Shown piece after piece: positions 44,466 through 57,789 of a stretch of DNA of 64,000 bases; the first letter of the stretch is position 1; the number at the start of each line of letters is the position of its first letter. Origin of the DNA: Atopobium sp. (GTDB lineage Bacteria; Actinomycetota; Coriobacteriia; Coriobacteriales; Atopobiaceae); the NCBI GenBank assembly GCA_015258715.1, contig JABZHR010000001.1, positions 260,615 through 324,614 of the forward strand. Reading direction: 5' to 3'. The notes under the pieces were generated by a model, which made no database searches, was not told the DNA's origin, and was given only the letters and a program-made list of their open reading frames with translations. Both the position numbers and the translations under genes were made by a program.

Positions 44466-44774
44466 TTAGAGCTTGATCTCGATATCGACACCAGCTGGAA
44501 GGTCGAGACGCATAAGCGAATCAACGGTAGAAGCGCTAGGGTCGAGAATATCGATGAGACGCTTGTGAGTACGCATCTCGAACTGATCACGGGAATCCTT
44601 ATCCTTGTGTGGGGAGCGGATAACCGTGTAAAGGTTACGCTCGGTTGGCAGAGGGATAGGACCGGAAACACGCGCACCTGTCTTCTGTGCGGTGTCAACA
44701 ATCAGCTTAGCGGACTGATCAATGACCTCGTGATCATAGCCCTTGAGGCGAATCCTGATCTTCTGGCTTGACAC
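44466..44774 (-). CDS. rpsJ: 30S ribosomal protein S10 (GTG start)
   Basis: 102 residues; also NusE in antitermination. SQKIRIRLKGYDHEVIDQSA start. I chose GTG 44774 because GGAGG lies eight bases ahead and the length is then standard; the ATG at 44789 is inside that ribosome-site region. RSPHKDKDSRDQFEMRTHKR is diagnostic. It follows fusA with 44 bases, where many bacteria have tuf, and ends with its own terminator. It is therefore part of the str unit, not the S10 unit. Confidence 0.94.
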   Translation of the reverse strand: MSSQKIRIRLKGYDHEVIDQSAKLIVDTAQKTGARVSGPIPLPTERNLYTVIRSPHKDKDSRDQFEMRTHKRLIDILDPSASTVDSLMRLDLPAGVDIEIKL

Positions 44775-44817
44775 TTTGGGTACCTCCATAAATGAGCTAG
44801 AGCTCGTGGTCGTTTAC

Positions 44818-46914
44818 TTAGGATGCAGAGCCGCCGTTTTTGGCGACAATCTCTTCGCGTACAGCGTTAGGAACGGGCTCGTAAGAATCGAACTGCATGG
44901 TGTAGCTCGCGCGGCCCTGGGTCTGGGAACGAAGGTCGGTTGCATAACCGAACATCTCACCAAGAGGCACCTTAGCGCGGATGACCTTGGCGTCCATACG
45001 ATCGTCCATACCCTCAATCTTGCCACGACGGGAAGAAAGGTTGCCCATAACGTCGCCCATGTACTGCTCAGGTGTCTCAACCTCAACAGACTCAACTGGC
45101 TCGAGAAGGACAGGGTTGGACTTCTTAAGAGCATCCTTGATTGCCATAGAACCAGCAATCTTAAATGCTGCCTCAGAAGAGTCGACCTCGTGGTAAGAAC
45201 CGTCAACAAGGGTGACCTTGATGTCGACTACTGGGTAACCAGCAATGACACCGTTCTCAAGAGCCTCGCGGATGCCCTTATCGATAGATGGGATGTACTC
45301 CTTAGGAATGACACCACCGACGATAGCGTTGACAAACTCGTAACCCTTGCCCTCTTCCTGTGGCTCAAGGTCGATGACTGCGTGGCCATACTGACCCTTA
45401 CCACCGGACTGACGGACAAACTTGCCCTCAGCGTGGCTTACTGCCTTACCAGCAGTCTCGCGGTAAGCAACCTGTGGCTTACCAACGTTGCAGTCAACCT
45501 TAAACTCACGACGGAGACGGTCAACAATAATCTCAAGGTGAAGCTCGCCCATACCAGCAATGATGGTCTGGCCGGTCTCGTGATCAGTGTGAACCTGGAA
45601 GGTTGGGTCCTCTTCAGCCAGCTTAGCAAGGCCGATGGACATCTTCTCCTGCTCAGCCTTGGTCTTAGGCTCAACAGCAACGTCGATAACAGGATCTGCG
45701 AAGCTGATGGACTCAAGGATGATTGGGTTCTTCTCGTCACAAAGGGTGTCACCAGTAGTGGTGTTCTTCAGACCAACGCATGCAACGATGTCGCCTGCGG
45801 AGCACTCGTCACGGTCAACACGGTCGTTTGCGTTCATCTCAAGGATGCGGCCAAAGCGCTCACGGTTGTCCTTGACGGAGTTGTAGACGTAAGAACCTGC
45901 CTCTGCCTGACCAGAGTAAACACGAATGTAGGTAAGCTTACCAACATAAGGGTCAGTCATGATCTTGAATGCAAGAGCGGAGAATGGCTCCTTAACGTCT
46001 GCGTGACGGACAGCCTCGTCACCCTTAGGAGTGACACCGTCAATCTCTGGAACGTCCAGAGGGCTTGGAAGGAAGTCGATGACTGCGTCCAGAAGCTCCT
46101 GAATACCCTTGTTCTTGTAAGCGGAACCAACAAAGACAGGGTTAATCTGACCAGCAAGAACGCCAGCACGAAGAGCACCCTTAAGGGTCTCAACGTCAAC
46201 CTCTTCACCCTCGAGAACAGCCATCATGACGTCCTCAGAGAAGTCAGAAGCTGCCTCAAGAAGCTCTTCACGCTTCTCAGCTGCAATCTCTACAAACTCA
46301 GCAGGAATCTCATCGAGTGGCTCAGGGTAAATCATGCCCTTAGCATCCTCTTTGAAGTCCCATGCAGTGTTGGTGACAAGGTCGATAAGACCCCAGAAGT
46401 TGGACTCAGCGCCCATTGGGACCTGAGCTGCAATTGCGTTTGCGCCAAGGCGGTCACGCATGGTCTGGATTGCACGGAAGAAGTCTGCGCCTACGCGGTC
46501 AAACTTGTTGATGAATGCAATACGAGGTACGCCGTACTTGGTTGCCTGACGCCAAACGGTCTCGGACTGTGGCTGAACGCCTGCAACTGCGTCGAAAACT
46601 GCAACTGCGCCGTCCAGAACACGAAGAGAACGCTCAACCTCAGCGGTAAAGTCAACGTGGCCTGGGGTGTCGATGATCTGGATGACATGGTCTTTCCAGA
46701 AGCAAGTGGTAGCTGCGGAAGTAATGGTTACGCCGCGCTCCTGCTCCTGAACCATCCAGTCCATGGTTGCTGCACCGTCGTGGACCTCACCAATCTTGTG
46801 GGTCTTACCGGTATAGTAAAGAATACGCTCCGTAGTGGTGGTCTTACCAGCATCGATGTGAGCCATGATGCCGATGTTGCGGAGGTCTTTAAGATTGTAC
46901 TTAGTCTTAGCCAT
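44818..46914 (-). CDS. fusA: Elongation factor G
   Basis: 698 residues; GTPase that drives translocation. P-loop AHIDAGKTT at 18-26, DTPGHVDF and NKFDRVGA follow. Full five-domain length. Gap of 24 bases from rpsG. A long plus-strand frame opposite it is a codon-usage shadow. Confidence 0.97.
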   Translation of the reverse strand: MAKTKYNLKDLRNIGIMAHIDAGKTTTTERILYYTGKTHKIGEVHDGAATMDWMVQEQERGVTITSAATTCFWKDHVIQIIDTPGHVDFTAEVERSLRVLDGAVAVFDAVAGVQPQSETVWRQATKYGVPRIAFINKFDRVGADFFRAIQTMRDRLGANAIAAQVPMGAESNFWGLIDLVTNTAWDFKEDAKGMIYPEPLDEIPAEFVEIAAEKREELLEAASDFSEDVMMAVLEGEEVDVETLKGALRAGVLAGQINPVFVGSAYKNKGIQELLDAVIDFLPSPLDVPEIDGVTPKGDEAVRHADVKEPFSALAFKIMTDPYVGKLTYIRVYSGQAEAGSYVYNSVKDNRERFGRILEMNANDRVDRDECSAGDIVACVGLKNTTTGDTLCDEKNPIILESISFADPVIDVAVEPKTKAEQEKMSIGLAKLAEEDPTFQVHTDHETGQTIIAGMGELHLEIIVDRLRREFKVDCNVGKPQVAYRETAGKAVSHAEGKFVRQSGGKGQYGHAVIDLEPQEEGKGYEFVNAIVGGVIPKEYIPSIDKGIREALENGVIAGYPVVDIKVTLVDGSYHEVDSSEAAFKIAGSMAIKDALKKSNPVLLEPVESVEVETPEQYMGDVMGNLSSRRGKIEGMDDRMDAKVIRAKVPLGEMFGYATDLRSQTQGRASYTMQFDSYEPVPNAVREEIVAKNGGSAS

Positions 46915-46938
46915 TTGTTTGCTACTCCTGAATTCCGA

Positions 46939-47409
46939 CTAGAAGCGGTAGTGGGAGAAGGCGCGGTTGGCCTCAGCCATCTTGTACAGGTCCTCACGGC
47001 GCTTGACGGATGCACCTACGCCGTTAGTTGCGTCGATGATCTCGTTTGCAAGACGCTCTGCCATGGTCTTCTCTTTACGGCTACGGCTGAAAGTAACCAT
47101 CCAGCGGATAGCAAGAGTAGTTGCACGGCGGGAGTTGACCTCCATTGGAACCTGGTAAGTAGCGCCACCAACACGCTTAGGCTTAACCTCGAGTGTTGGG
47201 CGAATGTTATCCATAGCCTTCTTGAAGACAGTGAGGGCATCCTCGCCAGTCTTCTCTGCGACGATGTCAAATGCACCGTAGACAATGCGCTCTGCGGTTG
47301 CTTTCTTGCCGTCGAGAAGGACCTTGTTAATGAGCTGGGTTACCAGACGATTGTTGTAGACGGCGTCAGGCATAACCTCACGACGTACTGCTGCTGCGCG
47401 ACGCGGCAT
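46939..47409 (-). CDS. rpsG: 30S ribosomal protein S7
   Basis: 156 residues. MPRRAAAVRREVMPD start, QVPMEVNSRRATTLAIRW and the C-terminal EANRAFSHYRF. Organises the 30S head and, in enterobacteria, represses the str operon. Confidence 0.97.
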   Translation of the reverse strand: MPRRAAAVRREVMPDAVYNNRLVTQLINKVLLDGKKATAERIVYGAFDIVAEKTGEDALTVFKKAMDNIRPTLEVKPKRVGGATYQVPMEVNSRRATTLAIRWMVTFSRSRKEKTMAERLANEIIDATNGVGASVKRREDLYKMAEANRAFSHYRF

Positions 47410-47447
47410 ATTAATCTCCTAAGAACTAGTTCGAGTAGTGGACGTGA

Positions 47448-47819
47448 TTACTTAGCACGCTTAGTGCCGTAACGGGAACGGCCCTGAGCACGATTCTGAA
47501 CTGCTGCGCAGTCGAATGCACCGCGAACAACCTTGTAACGAACACCAGGAAGGTCACGGACACGGCCGCCACGAACCAGAACAATGGAGTGCTCCTGGAG
47601 GTTGTGGCCCTCACCAGGAATGTAAGCGGTTACCTCAATGCCATTAACAAGACGAACACGAGCAACCTTACGGAGTGCTGAGTTAGGCTTCTTTGGCGTA
47701 GTGGTGAAAACGCGGGTGCAAACACCACGCTTCTGTGGGTTGTGCTGAAGAGCGGCGTTCTTAGACTTTGACTTGACGCTCACGCGGCCCTTACGTACGA
47801 GCTGGTTAATAGTAGGCAA
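47448..47819 (-). CDS. rpsL: 30S ribosomal protein S12 (TTG start)
   Basis: 123 residues. The S12 N-terminus (M)PTINQLVRKGR begins at TTG 47817-47819 with AAGGAGAAG upstream; the frame continues open to 47876 but that part is leader. TTTPKKPNSALRK and PGVRYKVVRG are the decoding-site loops where streptomycin resistance changes occur; both look wild type. First gene of the str unit. Confidence 0.95.
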   Translation of the reverse strand: MPTINQLVRKGRVSVKSKSKNAALQHNPQKRGVCTRVFTTTPKKPNSALRKVARVRLVNGIEVTAYIPGEGHNLQEHSIVLVRGGRVRDLPGVRYKVVRGAFDCAAVQNRAQGRSRYGTKRAK

Positions 47820-47908
47820 GATCTTCTCCTTCTTATACCTATCTACCTGCAGTTTTACATATTCGAAAGGCGACACAGCACTGTCCCCTTGGAATTACGC
47901 AGGGAAGT

Positions 47909-47937
47909 ACTTTACGCTGATGAAAGCCACATGTCAA
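47909..47937 (-). promoter_or_regulatory. Promoter of rpsL-rpsG-fusA-rpsJ
   Basis: Minus strand TTGACA, 17-base spacer, TAAAGT; leader of about 83 bases to the TTG start. Confidence 0.65.
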
Positions 47938-48087
47938 CAAGCCACTGTGCCGGGCGTATCCATACTTCATAGAAATTACACGATGAAACAAACATCGCTT
48001 TGTAGCATCTTTACCAACCACATTTGGCGAGAAACCCGGTGTGCCTGAAAGAAGCCCCAAAAAAGCAATAAATAACTCAGGTATCCC
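47938..48087. other. Gap between rpsL promoter and ArsR gene with two short motifs
   Basis: Holds CCGGGCGTATCCAT (47950-47963), identical over 14 bases to 43434-43447, and the 13-mer TGGCGAGAAACCC (48025-48037). No gene seen. Confidence 0.75.
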
Positions 48088-48471
48088 CTAGTGACCCAAC
48101 AGATGAGCTGCATGTGCAAGGCCAACGCGGATCAGCGTTGTGACGTGCTCATCTGCAAGTGAGTAAATAACTTTTCTGCCATCTCTTTTTGCATTGACAA
48201 GACCGCGGTCGCGCAAAAGACGCAACTGGTGAGAGGTTGCTGACTGAGATACCGAAAGCATTTCCTGCAGCTCTGTTACGCTTTTCTCGCCATTTACTAG
48301 GGCACCCAAAATCTGGAATCGAGTGAAATCAGACAGCGCATCAAAAATCTGAGTTGCATCATAGATGATGTCGTCGTTTACCAGGTATTCGTTCAGCTTC
48401 TGATCAGAAACATAATCGCACGTAGAATGGGTGTGCTCGCACTGTTCAGAATCGTGAGAATGACTATCCAT
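48088..48471 (-). CDS. ArsR/SmtB-family metal-sensing repressor
   Basis: 127 residues, winged-helix dimer. The recognition helix is SVSQSATSHQLRLLRDRGLV. The C-terminal helix carries D107, H109, H120 and H123 in the exact DxH-x10-HxxH pattern of alpha-5 zinc/cobalt/nickel sites of SmtB, CzrA and NmtR. The N-terminus is rich in His and Cys (HSHDSEQCEHTHSTC), which could add an alpha-3N-like site. No metal transporter is adjacent; the gene stands alone between the rpoC terminator and the rpsL region. TTCATA occurs twice upstream (near 48505 and 48525), possibly part of an autoregulatory operator. Confidence 0.92.
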   Translation of the reverse strand: MDSHSHDSEQCEHTHSTCDYVSDQKLNEYLVNDDIIYDATQIFDALSDFTRFQILGALVNGEKSVTELQEMLSVSQSATSHQLRLLRDRGLVNAKRDGRKVIYSLADEHVTTLIRVGLAHAAHLLGH

Positions 48472-48569
48472 TGCTATTCCTATCTTTTGAGAGTCGCAAA
48501 GTTCATAGCTACTAAACGTAATTCATAAAAGATTAGTATATACCGATACTCCCTCATCTACGCGCAACT

Positions 48570-48604
48570 AAAAGAGGACTCCAGCTAACGGCTGAAGTCC
48601 TCTT
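48570..48604 (-). terminator. Terminator after rpoC
   Basis: AAGAGGACT / AGTCCTCTT with inner CAGC/GCTG pairing, TTTTAG on the minus strand, 50 bases past the rpoC stop. Confidence 0.85.
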
Positions 48605-48654
48605 GTGTATCGGAGGGTATCTCCGAAAAAGTTTGATGTATCAGGCGAGATTAC

Positions 48655-53085
<4,431 letters not shown>

Positions 53086-53090
53086 AGTCG

Positions 53091-56000
53091 CTACTCCTTA
53101 TCGGTGGTCGCGTCGCCTACAAGTGCGGATGCACCCTCAGCGTCTTGGGACAGGTCGGAAGCGGTTACCTCAGTGAAGCCAAGGTCGTTGAGGATCTCAA
53201 CAGCGTTCTTCTCCTCAGGATCTGTGACCTTTGCGGTATTTGCACGCTTACGATAGGAGATTGGCTCAATGTCAAGTGCCAGGGAGCGAATCTCTTTGAC
53301 CAGAACCTTGAAGGACTCAGGAATTCCTGCAGTAGGAATGTTCTCGCCCTTAACAATGGACTCATAGGTCTTAACACGGCCGTTGGTATCGTCAGACTTA
53401 ACGGTGAGGATCTCCTGGAGGACGTTAGCAGCACCGTATGCATACAGTGCCCAAACCTCCATCTCACCAAAGCGCTGACCGCCGAACTGTGCCTTACCAC
53501 CCAGAGGCTGCTGGGTAACAAGAGAGTAAGGACCAGTTGAACGTGCGTGGATCTTATCGTCAACCATGTGGCCGAGCTTCAGGATGTAAGAAACACCAAC
53601 GGTAATTGGGCTCTTGAAAGCCTCACCGGTACGACCATCGTAGAGGGTAGTCTTGCCACGCTCGTTGAGCTGTGGAACAAACTCCTCACGCATGTTCTCG
53701 CCGTACTCCTTGAGAGCCTTGTTGATCATATTGATGTTGGTGCGGCGAACAATCTCTGCAACGGACTCATCAGTAGCACCGTCAAACAGTGGTGTTGCAA
53801 CAGGAATTGGGCCCTCAACGTAACGCTTGGAATCTGCGTCGTCGTCATCCCAACCATGTGCAGCACCCCAGCCAAGGTGGCACTCAAGCAGCTGACCAAC
53901 GTTCATACGGGAAGGAACGCCCAGTGGGTCGAGAATAACGTCTACTGGGGTACCGTCTGCCATGTAAGGCATGTCCTCAACTGGGAGAACCTTACAAATA
54001 ACACCCTTGTTACCGTGACGACCAGCGATCTTATCGCCCTGCTGAATCTTTCTGCGCTGAGCAACAAAGACGCGGACCAGGTCGTTTACTCCTGGAGGCA
54101 GGTCGTCTCCAGCCTCGCGGCTGAAGCGAACAACGTCAACAACGCGGCCATAGGAGCCGTGTGGCATCTTAAGGGAAGTATCGCGAACGTCGTGTGCCTT
54201 AGCACCGAAGATTGCGCGAAGCAAGCGCTCTTCTGCAGTCAGAGCAGTCTCACCCTTAGGAGTGACCTTACCAACCAGAATATCGCCAGGGCCAACCTCA
54301 GCGCCGATGCGGATGATACCGTCATCGTCGAGGTTTGCGAGCATGTCCTCACCAAGGTTTGGAATCTCGCGGGTAATCTCCTCAGCACCAAGCTTGGTGT
54401 CACGAGCATCAATCTCGTGGCGGGAAATGTTAACGGAGGTCAGGAGGTCTTCCTGAACAACGCGCTCGGAGACGATAATACCGTCCTCGTAGTTGTAGCC
54501 TTCCCATGGCATGTAAGCAACGGTAAGGTTTGCACCAAGTGCCAGCTCAGAGTGGTCAACAGATGGACCGTCTGCGATTGGCTGGCCCTTCTCGACCTTC
54601 TGTCCAACAGTGACGATTGGACGGTGGTTGATGCAAGTGGACTGGTTGGAGCGCTCGTACTTAGGAAGATCGTAGCGCTGAGAACCGTGCTCATCGGAGT
54701 AGATGACAACGTGAGCTGCATCAACCTCGGTGACCTCGCCGGCAAACTCTGCACAAATAAGCTCACCAGAGTCCTGAGCTGCGCGGCCCTCCATGCCAGT
54801 TCCAACAAATGGAGCGTGGGACTGAATCAGAGGCACTGCCTGACGCTGCATGTTTGCACCCATGAGGGTACGCTTTGCATCGTCGTGCTCAAGGAATGGA
54901 ATGAGGTTAGCTGCGACGGAGAGAAGCTGACGTGGAGAAACGTCCATGTAGTCAACGTCCTCAACAGGAACCTGTGCAGGCGCACCGAAGGAACCGTCGA
55001 AGTCGCGGGTACGTGCAATAACGCGGTCTGCCTCAACAATCTTGCCGTCTGCGTCAACCTCAACAAACTTCTTAGTCTTAGGGTCAATTGGGGTGTTAGC
55101 AGGAGCAATGATGTGATTCTCCTCCTCGTCTGCAGTCATCCACACGATGTCGTCAGAAACAACGCCGTCTGTGACCTTACGATAAGGAGCCTCGATAAAG
55201 CCGTACTCATTTACGTGAGCGTACAGTGCCAAAGAACCGATAAGACCAATGTTTGGTCCCTCAGGAGTCTCAATTGGGCACATACGGGAGTAGTGCGAGT
55301 TGTGAACGTCGCGGACTGCGGTAGGAACGTTGGTACGACGGCTGGAGCCGGACTTGTGTCCTGCAAGACCGCCAGGTCCCAGAGCAGAAAGACGACGCTT
55401 GTGGGTCAAACCAGCAAGTGGGTTTGCCTGGTCCATGAACTGCGAAAGCTGAGAAGAACCGAAGAACTCCTTGATTGCAGCAACAATTGGACGGATGTTG
55501 ATCAAAGACTGTGGAGTGATGTCGTCTGCGTCCTGAGATGCCATACGCTCACGAACAACGCGCTCCATGCGGCTCATACCAATGCGGAACTGGTTCTGGA
55601 CCAGCTCGCCAACGGTACGAACGCGGCGGTTGCCAAAGTGGTCAATGTCATCAAGGTGCTTAGACTCATCACCTGCGTGCACTGCAAGAAGGTACTGAAG
55701 AGCTGCAACGATGTCCTCTTTGGTAAGGACACGAACGTCTGCAGGAATCTCTTCCTCAAGCTTCTTGTTGATCTTGTAACGACCAACGCGTGCAAGGTCA
55801 TAGCGCTGCTCGTTGAAGAAGAGGCCGTCAAGCAGAGAACGGGCAGAGTCAACAGTTGGTGGCTCGCCTGGACGCTGACGACGATAAATCTCGATAAGTG
55901 CATCCTCACGTGTGGTTGCAACATCACGCTCAAGTGTATTGCGAACAACATCGGAATCACCAAGGAGCGAGAGGATCTCGTCATCGGTAACAGCAATGCC

Positions 56001-56606
56001 AAGTGCACGGAGGAAGACAGTAGCGCTCTGGCGACGCTTGCGGTCAATTGAGACGACCAGGTGGCCGCGCTTATCAACCTCAAACTCAAGCCATGCACCA
56101 CGTGCAGGAATGAACTGAGACTTGTGGACCAAAACGCCGTTGTCCATCTCTGACGAGAAGTACACGCCAGGTGAACGAACGAGCTGGGAAACCACAACAC
56201 GCTCAGAACCGTTGATGATGAAGGTACCGCGCTCAGTCATCAGTGGGAAATCGCCCATGAAGACAAGCTGCTCCTTCATCTCACCAGTCTCTTTGTTGAC
56301 AAAACGGACGTCAACAAAAAGAGGTGCTTGATATGAAATGTCTTTTGCACGACACTCAGCCATTGAATTGGCAGGGTCGCCGAACTGATGGTCACCAAAG
56401 GTGACCTGCATGGTTCCAGCGCTGTTCTCAATTGGCGAGAACTCAGCGAAGGACTCTGCAAGGCCCTCTCCCATAAAGCGCTCAAATGATTCCTTCTGTA
56501 CAGAAATCAGATTTGGCAGCTCCATAGCTGCGGGAATCTTACTGAACGTCCTGCGTCCAGTATGCGCCTGAGGCGTGGTGAGGGAAGTCTTTTTAGCGGT
56601 AGACAC
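53091..56606 (-). CDS. rpoB: RNA polymerase beta subunit (GTG start)
   Basis: 1171 residues. I chose GTG 56606 with AAGGAGG eight bases upstream; the open frame to 56651 lies at the predicted transcription start and is not coding. The rifampicin region reads GSSQLSQFMDQANPL then THKRRLSALGPGGL. After this, where almost all bacteria have RERAG, residues 415-430 read AGHKSGSSRRTNVPTA before VRDVH, which is about eight residues longer. CPIETPEGPNIGLI and the rest are normal. C-terminus ends in a short Ala/acidic tail. Forms an operon with rpoC and has its own promoter. Confidence 0.97.
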   Translation of the reverse strand: MSTAKKTSLTTPQAHTGRRTFSKIPAAMELPNLISVQKESFERFMGEGLAESFAEFSPIENSAGTMQVTFGDHQFGDPANSMAECRAKDISYQAPLFVDVRFVNKETGEMKEQLVFMGDFPLMTERGTFIINGSERVVVSQLVRSPGVYFSSEMDNGVLVHKSQFIPARGAWLEFEVDKRGHLVVSIDRKRRQSATVFLRALGIAVTDDEILSLLGDSDVVRNTLERDVATTREDALIEIYRRQRPGEPPTVDSARSLLDGLFFNEQRYDLARVGRYKINKKLEEEIPADVRVLTKEDIVAALQYLLAVHAGDESKHLDDIDHFGNRRVRTVGELVQNQFRIGMSRMERVVRERMASQDADDITPQSLINIRPIVAAIKEFFGSSQLSQFMDQANPLAGLTHKRRLSALGPGGLAGHKSGSSRRTNVPTAVRDVHNSHYSRMCPIETPEGPNIGLIGSLALYAHVNEYGFIEAPYRKVTDGVVSDDIVWMTADEEENHIIAPANTPIDPKTKKFVEVDADGKIVEADRVIARTRDFDGSFGAPAQVPVEDVDYMDVSPRQLLSVAANLIPFLEHDDAKRTLMGANMQRQAVPLIQSHAPFVGTGMEGRAAQDSGELICAEFAGEVTEVDAAHVVIYSDEHGSQRYDLPKYERSNQSTCINHRPIVTVGQKVEKGQPIADGPSVDHSELALGANLTVAYMPWEGYNYEDGIIVSERVVQEDLLTSVNISRHEIDARDTKLGAEEITREIPNLGEDMLANLDDDGIIRIGAEVGPGDILVGKVTPKGETALTAEERLLRAIFGAKAHDVRDTSLKMPHGSYGRVVDVVRFSREAGDDLPPGVNDLVRVFVAQRRKIQQGDKIAGRHGNKGVICKVLPVEDMPYMADGTPVDVILDPLGVPSRMNVGQLLECHLGWGAAHGWDDDDADSKRYVEGPIPVATPLFDGATDESVAEIVRRTNINMINKALKEYGENMREEFVPQLNERGKTTLYDGRTGEAFKSPITVGVSYILKLGHMVDDKIHARSTGPYSLVTQQPLGGKAQFGGQRFGEMEVWALYAYGAANVLQEILTVKSDDTNGRVKTYESIVKGENIPTAGIPESFKVLVKEIRSLALDIEPISYRKRANTAKVTDPEEKNAVEILNDLGFTEVTASDLSQDAEGASALVGDATTDKE

Positions 56607-56657
56607 CAGGTTGTCCTCCTTCAAAAGGGTGGAAGGTGGCAATTGTCGCAACCTAGT

Positions 56658-56686
56658 AATTTAGTCAAGATTTTAATGCGCGTCAA
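56658..56686 (-). promoter_or_regulatory. Promoter of rpoB-rpoC
   Basis: Minus strand TTGACG, 17-base spacer, TAAATT. Transcription would start near 56651, 45 bases before the GTG. Confidence 0.65.
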
Positions 56687-56894
56687 CAGAAAAACACTTG
56701 ATTTTTTAAGACGTTTTGACTATATTATCGCGTTTATGTTTTTCAACTGCATAAACGTTATGTTGCAGGTAAATCCTTGACTAACTCGTCTTTTCTAGTT
56801 ATGAAGATTTTGTGGAGAAGGTCCACGGAGACAGAAATCGCTTTCGGTGAGCGGCGCTCCCCCCCGCCACGTCGCTTCGCATGGCGCTCCACGC

Positions 56895-56997
56895 ACGCCG
56901 GGTGCGCGGGTTTCTCGCCAGGCGTGAGTGCGAGCGCGGCTGCGAGCGCACGGGTTTCTCGCCAGATGCGAGTGCGAGCGCAGGGGTTTCTCACCAG
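56895..56997. repeat. GC-rich tandem cluster of the 13-mer
   Basis: Three reverse-strand motif copies: 56908-56920 and 56952-56964 exact, 56984-56996 with one change. Intervening DNA repeats GTGCGAGCGC-like words (GAGTGCGAGCGCGG, GAGTGCGAGCGCAG), so motif plus flank has been duplicated. Confidence 0.85.
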
Positions 56998-57020
56998 ATG
57001 TGCCAGTCTTTTGCTGCGTG

Positions 57021-57141
57021 CGCCTGAAAAGTGCAAAGAATCTGTATTTGAGCCACCGATTCTTTTGCAAAATCAGGCAAATCCACAGATTCTTTTGCAA
57101 TTTTAGGCAAAAGTTACAGATTCTTTGAGGAAATCAGGCGC
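57021..57141. repeat. Variant intergenic repeat, copy D (ACAGATTCTT core)
   Basis: Left part CGCCTGAAAAGTGCA then AAGAATCTGT; three units with GATTCTTT at 57058, 57088 and 57119 (30 and 31 bases apart), each followed by AATCAGGCAAAT-like sequence. Frame words are the same as in copies A-C but the core is different. Confidence 0.8.
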
Positions 57142-57195
57142 GAGGAAGCTAGGGTAAGTCACGCAGTAAGCCAGAGCAATCACACCGGATTTATG

Positions 57196-57317
57196 AGCCT
57201 GAAATACACACCAAGTCTGAGCAAAAATACTCAGATAAGGCGAGAAAAACAGGCAAATCGCTCAGACATGGCGAGAAAATCCGGCAAATCACTCAGACTT
57301 GATGCACTTTTCAGGCT
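57196..57317. repeat. Intergenic repeat, copy B of the CTCAGAC family
   Basis: Left arm 57196-57221, spacer, two 31-base units (57230-57260, 57261-57291) and a right arm 57292-57317 (CTCAGACTTGATG then CACTTTTCAGGCT) that is an imperfect reverse complement of the left arm. Confidence 0.88.
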
Positions 57318-57352
57318 TCGGCAAAAGGCACGTCGGGTTTCTCGCCAGGCAA

Positions 57353-57384
57353 ACAAAAAAGAGGCCAGACCGAAGTCTGACCTC
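57353..57384 (-). terminator. Terminator after rplL
   Basis: GAGGCCAGAC / GTCTGACCTC with one mismatch and a CGAA loop, then TTTTTT on the minus strand. Confidence 0.85.
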
Positions 57385-57408
57385 TCCAGTAAGCTATGTA
57401 GGATGGAC

Positions 57409-57789
57409 TTACTTAAGGGTGACGGTAGCGCCAGCCTCCTCGAGCTGAGCCTTAGCAGCCTCAGCGTCCTCCTTCTTAGCGCCCTCGAGGACAGCCTTAG
57501 GAGCACCCTCGACGACCTCCTTTGCCTCCTTGAGGCCAAGGTTGGTAAGAGCACGGACAACCTTGATGACGCCGATCTTGTTGTCGCCGAAGCCCTCGAG
57601 GACAACGTCAAAGTTGGTCTTCTCCTCTGCCTCCTCAGCAGCGCCACCAGCTGCAGGAGCAGCTGCAACAGCTACAGGAGCAGCAGCGGAAACGCCGAAG
57701 ACGTCCTCAAGCTCGTGAACGAGCTCAGAAAGCTCGAGTGCTGGCATCTCTTTAAGGGCCTCAATGATCTCATCTTTAGTGACAGCCAT
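57409..57789 (-). CDS. rplL: 50S ribosomal protein L7/L12
   Basis: 126 residues. N-terminal dimerisation domain, Ala/Pro-rich hinge (about 33-52) and C-terminal factor-binding domain with FDVVLEGFGDNKIGVIKVVR. Stalk protein present in several copies per ribosome. 132 bases after rplJ. Confidence 0.97.
   Translation of the reverse strand: MAVTKDEIIEALKEMPALELSELVHELEDVFGVSAAAPVAVAAAPAAGGAAEEAEEKTNFDVVLEGFGDNKIGVIKVVRALTNLGLKEAKEVVEGAPKAVLEGAKKEDAEAAKAQLEEAGATVTLK

Larger units (their letters stand above)
56687..57352. other. Repeat-rich intergenic island between rplL and rpoB
   Basis: About 670 bases without a believable gene. In order: AT-rich promoter-upstream DNA, a GC-rich stretch with three copies of the GGGTTTCTC(G/A)CCAG motif (56908, 56952, 56984), a variant repeat with core ACAGATTCTT (57021-57141), repeat copy B (57196-57317) and a further motif copy (57335-57347). 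Confidence 0.8.

Noticed and set aside
56758..57128. Short frames on both strands in the rplL-rpoB island
   Set aside because: All are translations of GC-rich repeats; none has a ribosome site or recognisable protein.
57196..57317. Possible CRISPR array (31-bp period)
   Set aside because: The units abut without variable spacers, only one to three copies occur per site, and there are no cas genes.
57231..57668. Leu/Ser/Arg-rich minus-strand frame overlapping rplL
   Set aside because: Out-of-frame shadow of rplL joined to repeat DNA.
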